Positions 1-64,000 of a stretch of DNA of 64,000 nt are shown here, piece after piece (within the stretch, counting starts at the first letter, position 1; every line of letters starts with the position of its first letter). Position numbers and translations under genes: made by a program. The stretch comes from Glandiceps talaboti (Eukaryota > Hemichordata > Enteropneusta > Spengelidae): contig NC_135568.1 in the NCBI RefSeq assembly GCF_964340395.1, forward strand, positions 7,172,579 to 7,236,578. Direction: 5' to 3'. Below the pieces are notes generated by a model that saw only the letters and a program-made list of their open reading frames with translations, was not told where the DNA came from and did no database searches.

Positions 1-56
1 ACTTGGTCGATTTAAAAACCGCTAGTTACTTAGCAAACGTCTGTTTGTCCACCCAC

Positions 57-28402
<28,346 letters not shown>

Positions 28403-30147
28403 CTTAGTCTATGTTTTAAGGTCTGCACAAACCTGCACGACTGTCGCTGGAAACTCCCCACAAATTATGTAATCAAGTTAATGTAGACAATCATCTCGAA
28501 CAAAGCTACTAGTGCTATGCCAACCATTAATAATTAATCTTCATTTATTGAATCAATCTAATGTTATATGCTACAGCAAATATCCATGTTTTATGAAGTG
28601 TTTCTTTCTTTTCTTTAAATATAGATAGATTTCGAACATTTACAACCATTCATAAACAATTGTATGGATTATTGTGTGTTTTGTATCAGTATTCAATAGT
28701 TGAATACATTCGTTAACATATACATTACGCAAATTGTCAAAAAGTCAGATTTTTAAAAATATTTCAAAAATAAGTGTTGCAAACAAAGGTCATTGGCCTC
28801 GGTAATAGTTGTCATGGTGACAGTAGATTCATTAAATGGTTAATCTCTTGGTGCGGGCTTCATAAGCATATTTGTCCAGATGAATGTAAGAGTTCTTTTG
28901 GAGGTTACTTGTAAGCCTTCTGAATTTTATATTTACAGTTATCTTTTACGGCGTGCCTTGTCCAAAATCTGTCTAGGTGTTGTTAAAAATGATACGTCGA
29001 TGGTGCTGTAACTACTGAATGTTTAGAACACACATTGTTACATTAGCATAATTAGGTTTGCACACCTAAAGTCGATTACTAAGATTGAAATATATACTCC
29101 AATGTTAAAACGTCTTATCTAAAGGGGCACAGGCTGAGTTTATACTTTCTGGGCGAGATTGATGCTGCGTATTTAAATATCACTCTGAGTGTTCAACTTA
29201 TTGAAGCAAGGTTAACCATTACTTGCAATTGACTAAACTCAAACCTGGTATTAAGATGTAACATATATACAATCCGATGCAAGAAGGCAATAGGGAACTT
29301 GCAAACCCGCCATGTTGAATGTTGCATCATGGGAAATGTGATAATAAATACTAATCAAATAGTATTGTAAACAATAATGTTATCGTCACCCTGACCATTG
29401 TGTGAGGTTTATTTTATCGGTAGCTCCAGATTAGGTATTACATTAACCACATATAATCCCATAGTCCATTGCGTCTGAGCATGCTCAGTCTGGATTGCAA
29501 GTTCCCTATTGCAGTGTAATAGAAGCATGCATCACATCGATATTGAGGTTTTATGTATTTTCAGTTGAGTAAAATTATTATAAACTCAGTTTGTGCCACT
29601 TTTATTGCCAAAATACAATACAAACAACAACAAAAACATAGAGTTGACGTGTGATAATTCACAATATATGCCAATTTATTAATGAATGCATTAAAATCTC
29701 ACCAAACAATATTTTAATAACATATAGGTCAACATAGTAGGTCTGTTTGACAAAAAATGTATTGTGCATGTCTCTTTTCTTTGCCACGTAATTTTTCAAT
29801 CTTTCAACATCTTTTATGTCAACTAGGAAAAATTTCAGTTTTTTCATCGTTTGTGAAAAATTTTGACGCAATACCATGTTTATGAAAGATTGCATCACTG
29901 CAGTATTTTTGAAAATTACATTCTCAGTCTTCAAGAAAATATAAAACAGGTTTTTTTAAAACAGTATTAGTAAATTACCTCGCCATATCACAATGTAAAT
30001 AGACATGTCTATCACTCAGTAATTTATGTAGCGGTCAATGACCTTAGTTTGGTTACCTGAATAAACGTGCGTTCACAAGTACAAACTGGACACATGGTGT
30101 TTTGCTAAACATTTATAAAACGCCAAAGTCTAGAAGCTATTTGACTG
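28403..30147. other. Intergenic gap between gene A (5') and gene B (3')
   Basis: Should hold the gene A promoter and the gene B polyadenylation region. It is homologous to 51247-52983 apart from the M2 insertion. I see no convincing TATA box or poly(A) signal that I would place, and no coding exon. Confidence 0.6.
29286..29512. mobile_element. ~230-bp MITE-like element, family M2
   Basis: Ends caatagggaacttgcaa and ttgcaagttccctattg are perfect inverted repeats. It interrupts a copy of a dispersed repeat in the A/B intergenic gap. Diverged copies are at about 9425-9575 and 10215-10475 (shared ctgagcatgct core). Confidence 0.75.
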
Positions 30148-51246
<21,099 letters not shown>

Positions 51247-52983
51247 TTTGGTCCGTGTTTTTAGGTCTACAAAAACACACACGACTGTCGCTGGAACTAT
51301 CCCCATATAATTTAATCAAATTAACGCCTGAATGGAGAGGAAATCATCTCGAAAAGAAATACTAGTGCTATGCCAACCATAAATAATTAATGAATCTTTA
51401 TTTATTGAATCATGCTCGTGTTATATACTAGAGCAAATAACCATGTTTAATGAAGTATTTCTTTCCTCGAAATATAGATAGATTTCGAACATTTACATCC
51501 ATTCATGAACAGTTATATGGGATGTTGTGTCAGTTTTCTATCATATACATTAATTCGTTAACATGTACATTATGCAAATTGTCAAAAAGTGAGATATTTC
51601 AAAATATTTCAGAAGTAAAATTTGCAAACAAACGTTATCAGTCCTGGTAATAGCTGTAACACAGTCATGGTGACAGTAGATTGATTACTTATTTTAAATG
51701 GGTGACTTTTGGTGCGCACAAGCACATTTAACCAGATCAGTGTAAGTCTTGTGAATTTTATATCTGCGGTTATGTTTGACGGCGTACCCTGTCCAAAATC
51801 TGTCTCGGTGTTGTTAAAAACAATTAGTGGATGGTGCTGTAAGTACTGAATGTGTCGGAACACACATTTGTTACATTAGCATGATTAGGTTTGTACACCT
51901 AAATTCGATTATTAAGAATAATTTATATACTCCAGTGTTAAAACATCTTACTTAAAGGGGCACAAGCTGAGTTTAGTCGTTCTTGGGCGAGCTTTATGCT
52001 GCGTATTTAAAAGTCACTCTGAGTATTCCACCTACTGAAGCATACTTAACCATCACTTGTAATTAACTAAACGCAACCCATGTCTTAAGATGTAACATAT
52101 ATACAAACTGATGACGTATTTGTTTCATACCTATCAAAAAATGTCGAGGAATCCATAATAGGCAACCAGCTGTTCTAACAATGCTAGTAGACAATTAATA
52201 TGTCATAAAAGACATGCATCACACCGATATCGAGGTTTTATGTAAGTATTTTGAGTTGAGTGAAATTATTATATACTCGGCTTGTCCCACTTTAATGGAT
52301 AAAATAGAATACAAACAACAACAAAAACATAGAGTTGACGTGTGATAATTCGCAATATATGCCAATTTATTAATGAATGCATTAAAATCTCACCAAACAA
52401 TATTTTAATAACATATAGGTCAACATAGTAGGTCTGTTTGACAAAAAATGTGTTGTGCATGTGAAACGCCTCTTTTCTTTGCCATGTAATATTTTTCAAT
52501 CTTTCAATCTTTTAAATTTATGTCAACTCAATTTCTATTTGAGGAAAATTTGCAGTTCTTTCATCAGTTTTGAAATATTTTGACGCAATACCATATTTAT
52601 GAAAAACTGTATCACTGCAATATTTTCAAAAAACACATTCTCTGTCTTCAAGAAAATGTAAAACGGTACAGTGTTTTTAAAGTGAATTACCACGCTATAT
52701 TACAATTAACGTAGACATGTATATCACTCAGTAAAGACTACCTTGCCATGCAGTTAACTATTTGCCTTTAAATACAGCCTTGTTGAATATAAGTATTGAC
52801 GTCATGAAAAGCTATGAAGTAACATGATATGTTTTATCTGACTCCCAAAGAAACACTATTGATATAGAAGTCAATGATTTCACTTTGGTTGCCTGAATAA
52901 ACGTACGTTCACAAGTACAAACTCGACACATGGTATTTTGCTAAACATTTATAAAACGCCAAAGTCTAGAACCTATTTGACTG
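51247..52983. other. Intergenic gap between gene B (5') and gene C (3')
   Basis: Counterpart of 28403-30147, so the duplication unit spans gene plus intergenic DNA. No ORF is supported here. Confidence 0.6.
51930..52330. repeat. Dispersed repeat, copy in the B/C intergenic gap
   Basis: Third copy of the family at 1015 and 29090. It lacks the M2 insertion. Confidence 0.55.
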
Positions 52984-63581
<10,598 letters not shown>

Positions 63582-63706
63582 CTGAGAACAGACGAGAGAG
63601 AACATCGCATCTAGTAAGCCAATATTCTTATCAATGCTATCACGAATAAGACACAGACACACAGACTCACATTCAAGCACACATACACACATGCATATAT
63701 ATATGG

Positions 63707-63707
<1 letters not shown>

Positions 63708-63787
<80 letters not shown>
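63708..63787. repeat. (TA)n microsatellite
   Basis: Gene C intron upstream of exon 63513-63581. Confidence 0.95.
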
Positions 63788-63790
<3 letters not shown>

Positions 63791-64000
63791 CAGTGTGCAG
63801 AAGTAAAAAAAAGTGCTCAATGCATACTGTGTAACGGTGTAAATACAACAGTATCAAGTAAGATGCACAAGATCCGTGTTTCACGCTGTTATGATCATAA
63901 GATGATGATCAATTTTACATACATATATGACTAGCTTAGAACAAAATGGTTGTTACGCACGAATTAATCCATAACATTTCAACAGGATATGTTTTGAATC

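Overview
This is AT-rich, intron-rich animal DNA packed with microsatellites, foldback elements and recent tandem duplications. The domains used (adhesion-GPCR GAIN/GPS and 7TM, C-type lectin, sushi, EGF, PAN, Mucin2_WxxW, farnesoic-acid-O-methyltransferase-like) point to an invertebrate metazoan. I cannot tell from sequence alone whether it is a lophotrochozoan or an invertebrate deuterostome. No rRNA, tRNA, CRISPR or bacterial-type operon was seen.

All convincing genes lie on the minus strand. They are three tandem, head-to-tail adhesion GPCR paralogues. From right to left: gene C (52984 to beyond 63581, with its 5' exons off the right edge), gene B (30148-51246, complete, 24 exons, 995 aa) and gene A (28402 leftwards to 57, 32 exons in view, about 1375 aa, with the last exon off the left edge). 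I assembled the exons by hand from GT/AG sites, phase agreement and three-way paralogue comparison. The intergenic gaps are 28403-30147 and 51247-52983.

The membrane part is shared: hormone-receptor (HormR) domain (A and B), GAIN domain, GPS with an intact H-L-T cleavage tripeptide, seven TM segments and (seen in B and C) a short tail. The ectodomains differ. B has signal peptide, FAMeT, Ser/Thr linker, sushi, EGF, HormR. A has signal peptide, WxxW, linker, FAMeT, PAN, C-type lectin, linker, a second C-type lectin, sushi, EGF, HormR. Nearly all ectodomain exons are phase 1-1 modules, which allows exon shuffling between paralogues. The two lectin cassettes of A are a near-identical 2.2-kb direct duplication.

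The introns hold a 16-copy 68-bp minisatellite (7757-8841), several foldback MITE-like families, a 5'-truncated Penelope-like retroelement tail with a hammerhead-ribozyme-like motif (22857-23429), a second retroelement scrap (44150-44353), a roughly 115-bp satellite (45120-45930), and dozens of microsatellites. Three tandem copies of a 0.98-kb unit carrying exon 1 lie at the start of gene B; two of them have lost the splice donor.

Taken together the locus looks like a rapidly diversifying family of autoproteolytic cell-surface receptors whose exchangeable, lectin-containing ectodomains sit on a shared 7TM signalling unit. A role in sensing glycans or other external cues is an inference.
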